Both the position numbers and the translations under genes were made by a program. The notes beneath the pieces were generated by a model. It was given only the letters and a program-made list of their open reading frames with translations. It made no database searches and was not told the DNA's origin. Shown here piece by piece: positions 16,061 to 23,491 of a stretch of DNA of 35,734 bases. Position 1 is the stretch's first letter, and each line of letters begins with the position of its first letter. The stretch is from Collinsella sp. (GTDB lineage Bacteria > Actinomycetota > Coriobacteriia > Coriobacteriales > Coriobacteriaceae): assembly GCA_019413925.1 (NCBI GenBank), contig DXMY01000008.1:1-35734 (forward strand). Reading direction: 5' to 3'.

Positions 16061-16721
16061 GCGTCAGTATCCAGTGGATGCCGCGTGCCATGCGCAGGTC
16101 AGTTTGGGTAAAGTGATTGCCGGGGTTGAGCTCCAGCATTGTTGGAATGTCACGCTCGATAAACAGCTCTTCCATCGCGCGCGTATCGTCGAGTACGTGC
16201 CGCATCATGCGGTTGGGCGTCTTGGTTTCCTTTTTACCGAGTGACAGATAGACGGCGTCGGGCGTAGCTGTCATCGTGCGCTCGCGCGCGTAGTCGATAA
16301 AGCCGGGGAACCACAGCGACCCCGATGCACTTGCCGCGCGCTCAAAGACATCTGTTTGCCAAAGTGCCCACAGTGCAAAAAGACCCGCCAAGGAGTAGCC
16401 GGCAACGCCGCGCCAGGCGGGCGGTTGCGGGAGCGATGATTCGGCCTCTGGGATTATCTGCTTCAACAACTCGTCAAGAAAACCAGCGGCCTGTCCACCA
16501 AAGGGCTCGGCATCTCGTATAGTTCCGTCGCATTCCCAGGGGCTCAGCTCGCGATTCCAATCGAGCCCTCCAATGGCGACAAGGGTGAACGGCGGGCAGT
16601 CGAGCTCTCGGCAGCGCTCGTAGACTTCACTACCGTTGCCCATAACCACGGGGAGATAGATGACGGGCGCGCCTTCCGCACACTCTGAATAAACGGTTAT
16701 CTGCTTATGATGCGCTTCCAA
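16056..16721 (-). CDS. Alpha/beta hydrolase, esterase D / enterochelin-esterase-like
   Basis: This 221-residue protein carries a nucleophile elbow GYSLAG (about 108-113) and a C-terminal catalytic His in GNHFTQTD (about 199-206). The pattern fits the small esterase/IroE-like group of alpha/beta hydrolases. No signal peptide is seen, so it is probably cytoplasmic. The only plausible start in the upstream frame is TTG 16721, with a weak GAGAGAAG site, so the start is uncertain. It is convergent with uraA and lies upstream of nothing on its strand. The substrate cannot be inferred. Confidence 0.8.
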   Translation of the reverse strand: MEAHHKQITVYSECAEGAPVIYLPVVMGNGSEVYERCRELDCPPFTLVAIGGLDWNRELSPWECDGTIRDAEPFGGQAAGFLDELLKQIIPEAESSLPQPPAWRGVAGYSLAGLFALWALWQTDVFERAASASGSLWFPGFIDYARERTMTATPDAVYLSLGKKETKTPNRMMRHVLDDTRAMEELFIERDIPTMLELNPGNHFTQTDLRMARGIHWILTH

Positions 16722-16799
16722 GGCAGGCTTCTCTCAGTGTTGTGATAATTGACAGCCTCAATTGTCGCACGCTGACACGGGGGCAGACGCTAAAAGAAA

Positions 16800-16830
16800 G
16801 GCGCGGAGCCGCTCGATGCGATTCCGCGCC
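16800..16830 (-). terminator. Intrinsic terminator of the purine permease gene
   Basis: GGCGCGGA and TCCGCGCC (arms 16800-16807 and 16823-16830) form an 8-bp GC-rich stem. On the minus strand it is followed by TTTCTTTT, 30 nt downstream of the permease stop. Confidence 0.88.
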
Positions 16831-16859
16831 TTGTTGTTTTGCTTTAGCAGACTATGCCG

Positions 16860-18170
16860 TTACGCCACGAAGAAGTAGACGAGGAAGGCGAGGGCTGCGA
16901 TCCACATGAGCGGCTTGATCTTGGAGGCCTCGCCCTTAAAGAGCGCGACGACCACGTAGGCGATAAAGCCCAGGCCAATGCCGGCAGAGATGGAGTAGGT
17001 GAAGGGCACGCCGGCGACAATCATGAACGCCGGGAAACCCTGCGACACGTCGGACCAGTCGATCTCGGAGGCCTCGCTCATCATGAGGTAGCCGACGTAG
17101 ACCAGAGCACCGCAGGTGGCGGCGCTGGAAACGATGGTGACGATGGGGGAGAAGAACGCGGCGAGAATGAACAGCACGCCGGTGGTGACGGAGGTGAGGC
17201 CCGTGCGGCCACCGTCGGCGGCGCCAGAAGTGGACTCGACGAAGGTGGTGATGGAGGAGACACCCATGAAACCGCCCACAGCGGCGGCGGCGGAGTCGAC
17301 GATTAGGATCTCCTTGATATTCTCGACGTTGCCGTCGTCGGTGAGGAACTCGCCCTGCTTGGCTACGGCCATCGCGGTGCCCATGGTGTCGAAGAAGTCA
17401 CTCATGAGCAGCGAGAACGAGATGACGAGGAGCGCGGGGTCGGTAAGGACCTTGACGATGGCGGGCACGCCGCCGGCGTCGGCGATGGGGCCACCGATGC
17501 TCGAGAAGTCGAGCGGGGCGATGATACCGGTCGGAGCCTGGGTCACACCTAGGGGGATACCGGCGATGACGGCGACGACGATGCCGATGAGCAGCGAGCC
17601 GGGGACGTTGCGGCAGGCGAGGGCGACCGTCACCAGGATGGAGATGATGCCGACGATGAAGGTGGGGGAGGTGATGTCGCCCAGGCCGACGAGCGTACCG
17701 GCGCCAGCGGTGATGATGCCAGCGTCGCACAGGCCGATCATGGCGATAAACAGGCCCAGACCCACCGAGATGGCGTGACGCAGGACAACCGGGATGGCGT
17801 CCATGATGGCCTCGCGCAGGCCACAAAGCACGAGCAGCAAGATGACGACGCCCTCGAGGAAGATGACGCTCATGGCCACGTGCCAGTCACCGCCGCAGAC
17901 GGTGGTGGTGATTCCGGCGATCATCGCGTTGACGCCTAAGCCCGACGCGCAGGCGAGCGGGCGGTTGGCGAAGATGCCCATGCAGATGGTCATGATGCCG
18001 GCGCCCAGGCAGGTGGCGCAGGCGAGCGCTCCCGCATCGATGCCAGCGCCCGAGAGCACCGCGGGGTTGACGGCGATGATGTAGGCCATCGCCAGGAATG
18101 TTGTCAGTCCAGCGCGAAGTTCGGTCCCGATTGTGGACTTGCGCTCACTGACGTGAAAAAGTTCGTCCAT
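16860..18170 (-). CDS. Guanine/hypoxanthine/adenine permease, NCS2 AzgA-like
   Basis: This 436-residue polytopic protein belongs to the AzgA/PbuG/PurP purine-cation symporter branch. The N-terminal signature is present (TELRAGLTTFLAMAYIIAVNP), as are LGVNAMIA, the SDFFDTMGTAMAVAKQ segment and the SSITTFVESTSGAADGGRTG motif that lines the purine site. The start is ATG 18170, with AAGGAAAGGG upstream; an ATG 45 nt earlier has no clear site. No purine riboswitch is visible in the leader. With the uracil permease nearby it gives the cell both pyrimidine and purine base uptake. Confidence 0.93.
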   Translation of the reverse strand: MDELFHVSERKSTIGTELRAGLTTFLAMAYIIAVNPAVLSGAGIDAGALACATCLGAGIMTICMGIFANRPLACASGLGVNAMIAGITTTVCGGDWHVAMSVIFLEGVVILLLVLCGLREAIMDAIPVVLRHAISVGLGLFIAMIGLCDAGIITAGAGTLVGLGDITSPTFIVGIISILVTVALACRNVPGSLLIGIVVAVIAGIPLGVTQAPTGIIAPLDFSSIGGPIADAGGVPAIVKVLTDPALLVISFSLLMSDFFDTMGTAMAVAKQGEFLTDDGNVENIKEILIVDSAAAAVGGFMGVSSITTFVESTSGAADGGRTGLTSVTTGVLFILAAFFSPIVTIVSSAATCGALVYVGYLMMSEASEIDWSDVSQGFPAFMIVAGVPFTYSISAGIGLGFIAYVVVALFKGEASKIKPLMWIAALAFLVYFFVA

Positions 18171-18324
18171 GCATACCCTTTCCTTGTTCGGCCCCGAGTT
18201 TAGGCCGATTGACACGAACTCAACTACTATATCGCCTTTGAAAGGTTGATGTTCCTCGCATGTTGATGTTCGGCGCTTTGTAGCAGACGGACGGTATTTT
18301 TCGCATGAAAATGTGTGGGTACCG

Positions 18325-18330
18325 TATACT
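18325..18330 (+). promoter_or_regulatory. Possible -10 of the deformylase-like gene
   Basis: TATACT lies 34 nt before the start codon, without a recognisable -35. A short inverted repeat TTTTC-gcat-GAAAA lies about 15 nt upstream. Confidence 0.35.
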
Positions 18331-18363
18331 TAAGCAGTTACAACGACCCCTATGGAGGAACGT

Positions 18364-18783
18364 ATGATTAAAGAGCTCTGCCACGACGAGGCTGTTCTGT
18401 CCCAGCGTTGCGAGGTCGCGACCGTCGAGGACGAGTCGGTGGCACAGGACCTGATCGATACCATCAAGTCGCTCGACGATGCCGGCTGCCTTGCCGCCAA
18501 CCAGATCGGCGTCACCAAGAAGGTCTGCGTCTATCTGGACGACGCCGGCGAGCCCCATGTGCTCTACAACCCCCGTTTGGTGTTTGGCCTGGGTGCCAGC
18601 AAGATGGAGGAGAGCTGCCTGACGCACGAGGAGGTCACCAAGTCCACGCGCTACATCAAGTGCAAGGTTGCCTTTGACCAGATCGTCGACGGCAAGATGA
18701 AGGAGTGCCGCCGCGACTATGCGGGCTTTGAGGCACAGATGATCCAGCATATGATCGATCACTGTCTTGGAAAGTTGGTCTAA
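18364..18783 (+). CDS. Peptide deformylase homologue lacking the catalytic glutamate
   Basis: This 139-residue protein has the fold signature of peptide deformylase but altered active-site motifs. Motif 1 is GCLAANQIG (41-49; usually GLAAPQIG). Motif 2 is ESCLT (83-87; usually EGCLS), keeping the metal-ligand Cys85. Motif 3 is QHMIDH (128-133; usually QHEIDH), keeping both metal-ligand histidines but with Met130 replacing the catalytic Glu. Metal binding may survive, but normal deformylation should be severely reduced. The start is ATG 18364 with GGAGGA upstream. A canonical deformylase is encoded at 32424-32834, so this copy is free to have another role, for example binding N-formyl peptides. 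Loss of function by drift is the other reading, though the frame is intact. Confidence 0.85.
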   Translation: MIKELCHDEAVLSQRCEVATVEDESVAQDLIDTIKSLDDAGCLAANQIGVTKKVCVYLDDAGEPHVLYNPRLVFGLGASKMEESCLTHEEVTKSTRYIKCKVAFDQIVDGKMKECRRDYAGFEAQMIQHMIDHCLGKLV

Positions 18784-18894
18784 GGGGACCAAAGCACCGC
18801 ACCTTGCCGCTCAATCGTCGCTCGCGTACCTTAAGTACGCTTCGCTCCTCTTTCGTGGCAATCTGCGGCACTTTGACCCCTTAGACGACCTGCG
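18780..18894. repeat. 115-nt imperfect palindrome after the deformylase-like gene
   Basis: CTAAGGGG (18780-18787) pairs with CCCCTTAG (18887-18894), CAAAG with CTTTG, CCGCA with TGCGG and TTGCC with GGCAA inward, and the centre is GCGTAC-cttaa-GTACGC (18824-18840). The outer arm includes the stop codon. Size and form suggest a REP-like intergenic palindrome or a very long terminator. No second copy is seen in this window. Confidence 0.7.
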
Positions 18895-18930
18895 GGGTTA
18901 ACTTGGTTGAGTTTATCCTGTTTGAATAGT

Positions 18931-18966
18931 CCGGGCGTGACATTGTTGTCATGTCCGGGCTTTTGT
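18931..18966 (+). terminator. Probable terminator upstream of the bile salt hydrolase gene
   Basis: TGACA-ttgt-TGTCA (18938-18951) is extended past a 3x3 internal loop by the self-complementary CCGG blocks at 18931-18934 and 18955-18958, followed by GGC and TTTTGTGTTT. It would end transcripts from the deformylase-like gene. Confidence 0.55.
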
Positions 18967-19027
18967 GTTTAGCGCCTTTTTGTTTGGAGACAATGAAATT
19001 AGCAAGAACGTAAAGCTAGGAGGCGCT

Positions 19028-19993
19028 ATGTGTACGAGTATTCGATTTACCGATAATTCTGGCCACATGTATCTGGGCCGCAATCTCGACTGGAGCTTTG
19101 ACTACGGCCAACAGGTTCGCGTGATGCCGCGCGGGTTTCACATTCCGTATTCGTTTATCGACGACGCAACAGCGGCGCACGCGGTGATCGGTATGTGCAT
19201 CGATTACAGGAACTACCCTATGTTCTTCGATTGCGGCAACGATGCGGGCCTGGCTGTGGCGGGGCTCAACTTTCCCGGCTATGCCGAGTATGCCGAGGGC
19301 CCTGTCGACGGCAAGACCAATATCGCGGCCTATGAGTTTCCCCTGTGGGTGGCAGCGACGTTCTCGACGGTCGATGAGGTCGAGGCCGCGCTGCGCGACA
19401 CGGTGATTGTCGCCAAATCTGCCGGAGAGGGGCTGGGCGTGTCACTGCTCCATTGGATTATCGGCGACAGCCAGCGCAGCATCGTGGTCGAGATGATGGC
19501 TGACGGCCTGCATGTATACGACGATCCGGTCGACACCCTTGCCAATCAGCCGACCTTCCCGTGGCATATGGAAAACCTACGCACCTATATCACCGCCACA
19601 AGCGATTTTCCGCAAACGGCGACGTGGCGTGGCGCCGAGCTTAAGCCCTATGGAGCCGGTGCCGGCATGCGCGGCATTCCGGGCGATTGCTATTCGCCGA
19701 GCCGTTTTGTAAAGGCGGCGTACCTCAATGCCAATTACCCGCAAAAGGAGAGCGAGACCGAAAACGTCGTTCGCATGTTCCGCTCGCTCGAGGGCGTGGT
19801 GATGATCGAGGGAGCGTCCAGGATGGGCGATGGCAAGTTCGAGAAGACTATCTACACCGGATGCTTTAGCGCGCGCACGGGCAATTATTACTACGCGATG
19901 TATGGGGATCCGTCGATTCGCTACGTGAGCCTGATGGATGCCGAGGGCGCAAGCCCCGATAGGCTCGTGGTTCCCGAGCCGCGTCGTTCGTAG
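19028..19993 (+). CDS. bsh: Bile salt hydrolase (choloylglycine hydrolase family)
   Basis: This is a 321-residue Ntn hydrolase that splits glycine or taurine from conjugated bile acids; related penicillin V acylases share the fold. The start is ATG 19028 (AGGAGG 5 nt upstream), which places the nucleophile Cys at position 2, as needed after Met removal. Arg18 and Asp21 in GRNLDWS, the GLAVAGLNFPG segment with the conserved Asn, ANQPTFPWH with the substrate-binding Asn, and Arg in SPSRFVKAA all match the family. There is no signal peptide; these enzymes act in the cytoplasm. It is monocistronic with a strong terminator and no adjacent bile transporter. Its presence is consistent with a gut organism. 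Confidence 0.94.
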   Translation: MCTSIRFTDNSGHMYLGRNLDWSFDYGQQVRVMPRGFHIPYSFIDDATAAHAVIGMCIDYRNYPMFFDCGNDAGLAVAGLNFPGYAEYAEGPVDGKTNIAAYEFPLWVAATFSTVDEVEAALRDTVIVAKSAGEGLGVSLLHWIIGDSQRSIVVEMMADGLHVYDDPVDTLANQPTFPWHMENLRTYITATSDFPQTATWRGAELKPYGAGAGMRGIPGDCYSPSRFVKAAYLNANYPQKESETENVVRMFRSLEGVVMIEGASRMGDGKFEKTIYTGCFSARTGNYYYAMYGDPSIRYVSLMDAEGASPDRLVVPEPRRS

Positions 19994-20016
19994 CTCACTG
20001 GTCCGTTGCGACATAA

Positions 20017-20052
20017 AACGGCCTCGCACCTCTTATGAGATGCGAGGCCGTT
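20017..20052. terminator. Bidirectional stem-loop terminator
   Basis: AACGGCCTCGCA (20017-20028) pairs perfectly with TGCGAGGCCGTT (20041-20052) between the convergent bile salt hydrolase and kup genes. A-runs on the left arm favour termination of kup on the minus strand. Confidence 0.85.
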
Positions 20053-20074
20053 GTCGTCAATGGCTGGTGGCGTG

Positions 20075-22303
20075 TTAGAAGTTGGCGTCGTTGAACTGGG
20101 TGCTCTCGAGTCCGTCGAGTTGCTGTTCGGGCGTATCGGCGACGCTCTCGAGCAACTCGGTGGGATCGACGTTCATGTCCTTACCGGCTTCGTTGCCGTT
20201 GACCAAGTCGTCCGAGAAGATGTCGACTTCCATTTCCTCGGCCTCTTCGATCTGAACCTCGAGCGGCACCTGGGTGCGCACGAGCTTAACGGCCGGGCGC
20301 ATGCGGGCAAACAGCGGCACGTACTCGATGATGATGGCCGAGTTCTCAAGACCGTACCAGCGTGCCGGGCTTCCGCAGGCGCGGCGGACGGCGTACTTGA
20401 TGGCCATCACGCGGTGGTCATTGCGGTTGATGTCCGTTTCGGGGGCAAGCATCTTGCGCAGCATACAAAAGCGGAAGTCACCCACGTTGCCGCGTGTCTC
20501 GTAGATGGAGTAGGTGTGATGTTGCGGCGGCAGCTCGCCCGATGCCATCAAGTCGCCGACGATCTGACGCAGATAAGCGTTGACGCGCTGGTTGACTTTA
20601 AAGCCCAGGTCCAGGCGAACGCGGAAGAGGAAGTCCGTGCCAAAGGTCTCGACGGAATACTCGTGCGTATAGGGTTCGTCGGTAACGTGCACGTTAATGA
20701 ACCAATATGCCTTGGCGCGCTTGGGATGCTTATCCAGGATGGAATAGAGCACGTCGCGGTCGAGCGTGAGCGGGTCGGGGCTGTTGGTGAGAAATACCAG
20801 ATTGTCGGCGAGCACGGGATAGGTCTCGTCGTTGCGCAGGCGGTTGAGCTGATCGATGTACTTGGAGACGGGCAACAGAATCGTCTGCGTGCGCTCGATG
20901 GCGGTGCCACGGCGCCACACGTACATAAGGCCAAACAGCAGTGCGGCCAGGAAGATCATCACATAGCCGCCGTCAAAGAACATGGTGAGGCACGAGGCAA
21001 AGAAGCACAGCTCAATGGCACCGAAGAGCAGGGCGAAGACGCAGGCGCCCAGCTTGTGCTTGAGAATGCCAGCGATATAGCTCGTCAAAAGCGTCGTGGT
21101 CATGAGCATGGTCACGGTAATGGCGAGGCCGTAGGCGCTCTCCATGCGCTCGGAGTTTTGGAACAGCAGCACGATGAAGATGCAGCCGACCCACATGATG
21201 TTGTTGACGAGCGGAATATAGAGCTGACCCTTGGTGTCGCTGGGGTAGTGGATGCGCAGATGCGGCATAAGGTTGAGACGCGTTGCCTCGGATACCAGCG
21301 AGAAGGAGCCGGTGATGAGCGCCTGCGAGGCAATGATGGCTGCCACGGCCGAAAGCACGATGGCAAAGGGGCGCAGGGGCTCGGGAAGCATCATATAGAA
21401 CGGGTTGACGATATCCATCGCGAGCATCTGGGGATTGGAATTGTTGGCGAGCAGCCAAGCGCCCTGACCCAGGTAGTTAAGGATTAGCGCTGCCTTAACA
21501 AACGGCCAGGATGCGTAGATGTTGGCCTTGCCTACGTGGCCCATGTCTGAATAGAGCGCCTCGGCGCCGGTCGTCGACAGGAAGACGAAGCCGAGCACCA
21601 TGATGCCCGAGTGGTTGATGGGCGAGAACAGAAACATGACGCCGCGGATGGGGTTGAGCGCGCGCAAGATGGACAGGTTGCCGAGCATGTTGAACAGACC
21701 GGCGCCTGCCAGGAACAGGAACCACAGCGTCATGAGCGGACCGAACAGCTTGCCGATTGACGAGGTGCCAGCGCGCTGCATGGCAAACAGGCCGCAGATA
21801 ATGATGATGGTAATAATGATGACGTTAGTTTGCCCGTCACCCAACAGCGCGTGGCCCCACTTGATGGTACGCAGGCCCTCGATGGCTGTGGTGACCGTGA
21901 CCGCGGGGGTGAGGATGCCGTCGGCGAGCAGCGCCGCGCCGCCGATCATGGCAGGTAGGATCAGCCATGGTGCCACTTTTCGCACCAGGCTAAACAGGGC
22001 GAAGATGCCGCCTTCGTTGTGGTTGTCGGCCTTCATGGCGATTACCACGTACTTGACCGTGGTCACGAGTGTCATGGTCCAGATGACGAGCGAAAGCGCG
22101 CCCAGGATCATGTCCTCGCTGACGGTACCGATGCCGCCGTTGTTGGCGACGATTGATTTCATGGTGTACATGGGGCTCGTGCCGATGTCGCCATAGACGA
22201 CGCCGAGCGTTACAAGCAGCATGCCAGCGGAGAGGGGGATGGCTCCGTGCCCGCCTTGACCACGCTGGTCTTGGGGGCTTGCCTCCAGTTTGTTGTGTGC
22301 CAC
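20075..22303 (-). CDS. kup: Potassium uptake protein Kup
   Basis: This 742-residue K+/H+ symporter of the KUP/HAK/KT family has about 12 transmembrane helices in residues 20-460 and a cytoplasmic C-terminal domain of roughly 270 residues. The signature GVVYGDIGTSPMYTMKS lies in the first helix, with NEGGIFALFSLVRK and ADGILTPAVTVTTAIEG following. A C-terminal acidic tail (EEAEEMEVDIFSDDLV) is present. The start is placed at GTG 22303 because AAGGGAG lies 5 nt upstream; ATG 22321 is possible but has no site. It is monocistronic. The leader holds two palindromes, so regulation is likely; no ydaO-type c-di-AMP riboswitch was recognised. Confidence 0.94.
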   Translation of the reverse strand: MAHNKLEASPQDQRGQGGHGAIPLSAGMLLVTLGVVYGDIGTSPMYTMKSIVANNGGIGTVSEDMILGALSLVIWTMTLVTTVKYVVIAMKADNHNEGGIFALFSLVRKVAPWLILPAMIGGAALLADGILTPAVTVTTAIEGLRTIKWGHALLGDGQTNVIIITIIIICGLFAMQRAGTSSIGKLFGPLMTLWFLFLAGAGLFNMLGNLSILRALNPIRGVMFLFSPINHSGIMVLGFVFLSTTGAEALYSDMGHVGKANIYASWPFVKAALILNYLGQGAWLLANNSNPQMLAMDIVNPFYMMLPEPLRPFAIVLSAVAAIIASQALITGSFSLVSEATRLNLMPHLRIHYPSDTKGQLYIPLVNNIMWVGCIFIVLLFQNSERMESAYGLAITVTMLMTTTLLTSYIAGILKHKLGACVFALLFGAIELCFFASCLTMFFDGGYVMIFLAALLFGLMYVWRRGTAIERTQTILLPVSKYIDQLNRLRNDETYPVLADNLVFLTNSPDPLTLDRDVLYSILDKHPKRAKAYWFINVHVTDEPYTHEYSVETFGTDFLFRVRLDLGFKVNQRVNAYLRQIVGDLMASGELPPQHHTYSIYETRGNVGDFRFCMLRKMLAPETDINRNDHRVMAIKYAVRRACGSPARWYGLENSAIIIEYVPLFARMRPAVKLVRTQVPLEVQIEEAEEMEVDIFSDDLVNGNEAGKDMNVDPTELLESVADTPEQQLDGLESTQFNDANF

Positions 22304-22325
22304 GTGGACTCCCTTAGACATCCGG

Positions 22326-22346
22326 TTATCTGTCTAGGACAGATAA
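22326..22346. promoter_or_regulatory. Palindrome in the kup leader
   Basis: TTATCTGTC-tag-GACAGATAA is a perfect 9-bp inverted repeat ending about 23 nt before the kup start. It could be a repressor operator or an mRNA hairpin near the ribosome binding site. Confidence 0.5.
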
Positions 22347-22403
22347 TCTTTATGCCGTCTTTATACATACAAGAGCAGTTTGGCACATCAGGTTATTTTA
22401 GAC

Positions 22404-22427
22404 AATAATCCCCAGCTGGGGATTATT
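22404..22427. promoter_or_regulatory. Perfect 24-bp palindrome between kup and the EamA gene
   Basis: AATAATCCCCAG and CTGGGGATTATT abut with no spacer. It lies 34 nt beyond the EamA stop and about 100 nt upstream of kup. On the minus strand it could be a weak terminator for the EamA gene; the lack of a loop and complete symmetry also suit a dimeric DNA-binding protein site acting on kup. Confidence 0.5.
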
Positions 22428-22461
22428 TATGTACGTAGGTAGCATTTCAAAGCAGGGGCTT

Positions 22462-23373
22462 TTAAGCACGTGCTGTCTGGGCGATGCCAGCCTTGGCGTT
22501 TGCGCGTTTGCCGGCGAGTTCGCAAAAAATCGCGCCGCCGATGATAAGCGCGGCACCCATCAGGCGGACCGGTGTTATGGCTTCGCCCAAAAGGACGGCC
22601 GAGAACACGACGGCCGAAAGCGGCTCGAGGTAGCCGACGACGGCGACGGTCTGGACGGGCAGCTTAGCGACGGCGCTAAAGTAGAGCAGGCAACCAATGC
22701 CGGTGTTGACGACGCCGAGCATAGCGACGGCGCGCCAATCAATACTGGCGGCGACGCCGGCGGACAGGAACGAGGGAGCGCCCTGCGTGATGAGCGTGAG
22801 GACCAGTGCGGTCACAAAGGCGGCGCTCACCTGGAGCGCGGAGTTCTCGAGGCCCTCGATGTGCGGCGCACCCTTGCTGGCGATGACCATCAATGCATAG
22901 CAGAAGGCTGAGACGATTCCACAGACGATGCCCGCAATGGGCATATTGCCGCCTAGACCTTGTGCTGCAATGAGAAAAGCACCGCAGGCGACGGCGATAA
23001 ACCCGGCGATTTTGCCGCCGGTCAGTTTTTCACCAAAGATGAGTGGGGAGAGCGCCATGACAATGATGGGGCCACAGTAGTACAGTAGCGAGGATACGCC
23101 GACGCCGATCGTCTGGTAGGCACGGAACAGAAAAATCCAGCTGGCACCCAGCGCGGCTCCCGACAGAAGGAGTGCTGCGGCTTCGCGGGGACGAGATGGC
23201 GCCTGCAGTTTATGGCGTTGGGTGATGGCAAGGATAGTGACAAGCGAGAGGGCGCCCAAAAACGTGCGTAGTAGCACGATATCGGAGCTCGGCAGCGCGA
23301 TGGCGGCGGCGATGATGCCGTTGGAGCCAAACAATAGCAATGCTGCTAAGTACGTAAACAGTCCGTTGTTCAT
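22462..23373 (-). CDS. EamA/DMT-family exporter
   Basis: This 303-residue membrane protein has ten predicted helices in two EamA repeats, as in RhaT/YdcZ-like drug and metabolite exporters. The first repeat spans about 5-140 (LRTFLGALSL; SSLLYYCGPIIVMALSPLIFGEKL, in part) and the second about 148-290 (VGYLEPLSAVVFSAVLLGE, the typical EamA end motif). The start is ATG 23373 with AGAGGGG about 10 nt upstream. It is divergent from a LysR gene with palindromic sites between them, so it is probably that regulator's target. Likely substrates of such exporters are amino acids or related metabolites, but this one cannot be assigned. Confidence 0.92.
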   Translation of the reverse strand: MNNGLFTYLAALLLFGSNGIIAAAIALPSSDIVLLRTFLGALSLVTILAITQRHKLQAPSRPREAAALLLSGAALGASWIFLFRAYQTIGVGVSSLLYYCGPIIVMALSPLIFGEKLTGGKIAGFIAVACGAFLIAAQGLGGNMPIAGIVCGIVSAFCYALMVIASKGAPHIEGLENSALQVSAAFVTALVLTLITQGAPSFLSAGVAASIDWRAVAMLGVVNTGIGCLLYFSAVAKLPVQTVAVVGYLEPLSAVVFSAVLLGEAITPVRLMGAALIIGGAIFCELAGKRANAKAGIAQTARA

Positions 23374-23402
23374 GCGCTGACATCCCCTCTATATCCGAGC
23401 AT

Positions 23403-23419
23403 GTTCACTATGGGTGAAC
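23403..23419. promoter_or_regulatory. LysR-type operator in the divergent EamA-LysR promoter
   Basis: GTTCAC-tatgg-GTGAAC is a perfect inverted repeat containing the T-N11-A form (TCACTATGGGTGA) typical of LysR boxes. It overlaps the expected -35 of the plus-strand promoter whose -10 is TATAAT at 23441-23446, consistent with autoregulation and control of the EamA gene. Confidence 0.65.
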
Positions 23420-23455
23420 TGGCTTTAGAAGAAAAGCGAATATAATGCATGGATA

Positions 23456-23474
23456 GCATGAGAAAAACTCATGC
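23456..23474 (+). promoter_or_regulatory. Leader hairpin before the LysR start
   Basis: GCATGAG-aaaaa-CTCATGC is a perfect 7-bp repeat with a 5-nt spacer, immediately before the AAAGGTGGGG ribosome binding site. It could be a second operator site or an mRNA hairpin. Confidence 0.4.
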
Positions 23475-23491
23475 AAAGGTGGGGACGTGCC

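Noticed and set aside
20051..21487. 478-codon plus-strand frame opposite kup
   Set aside because: Antisense to the Kup C-terminal half and without any family pattern.
22322..22461. ydaO-type c-di-AMP riboswitch upstream of kup
   Set aside because: The region is too short between palindromes and the characteristic conserved blocks are not visible.
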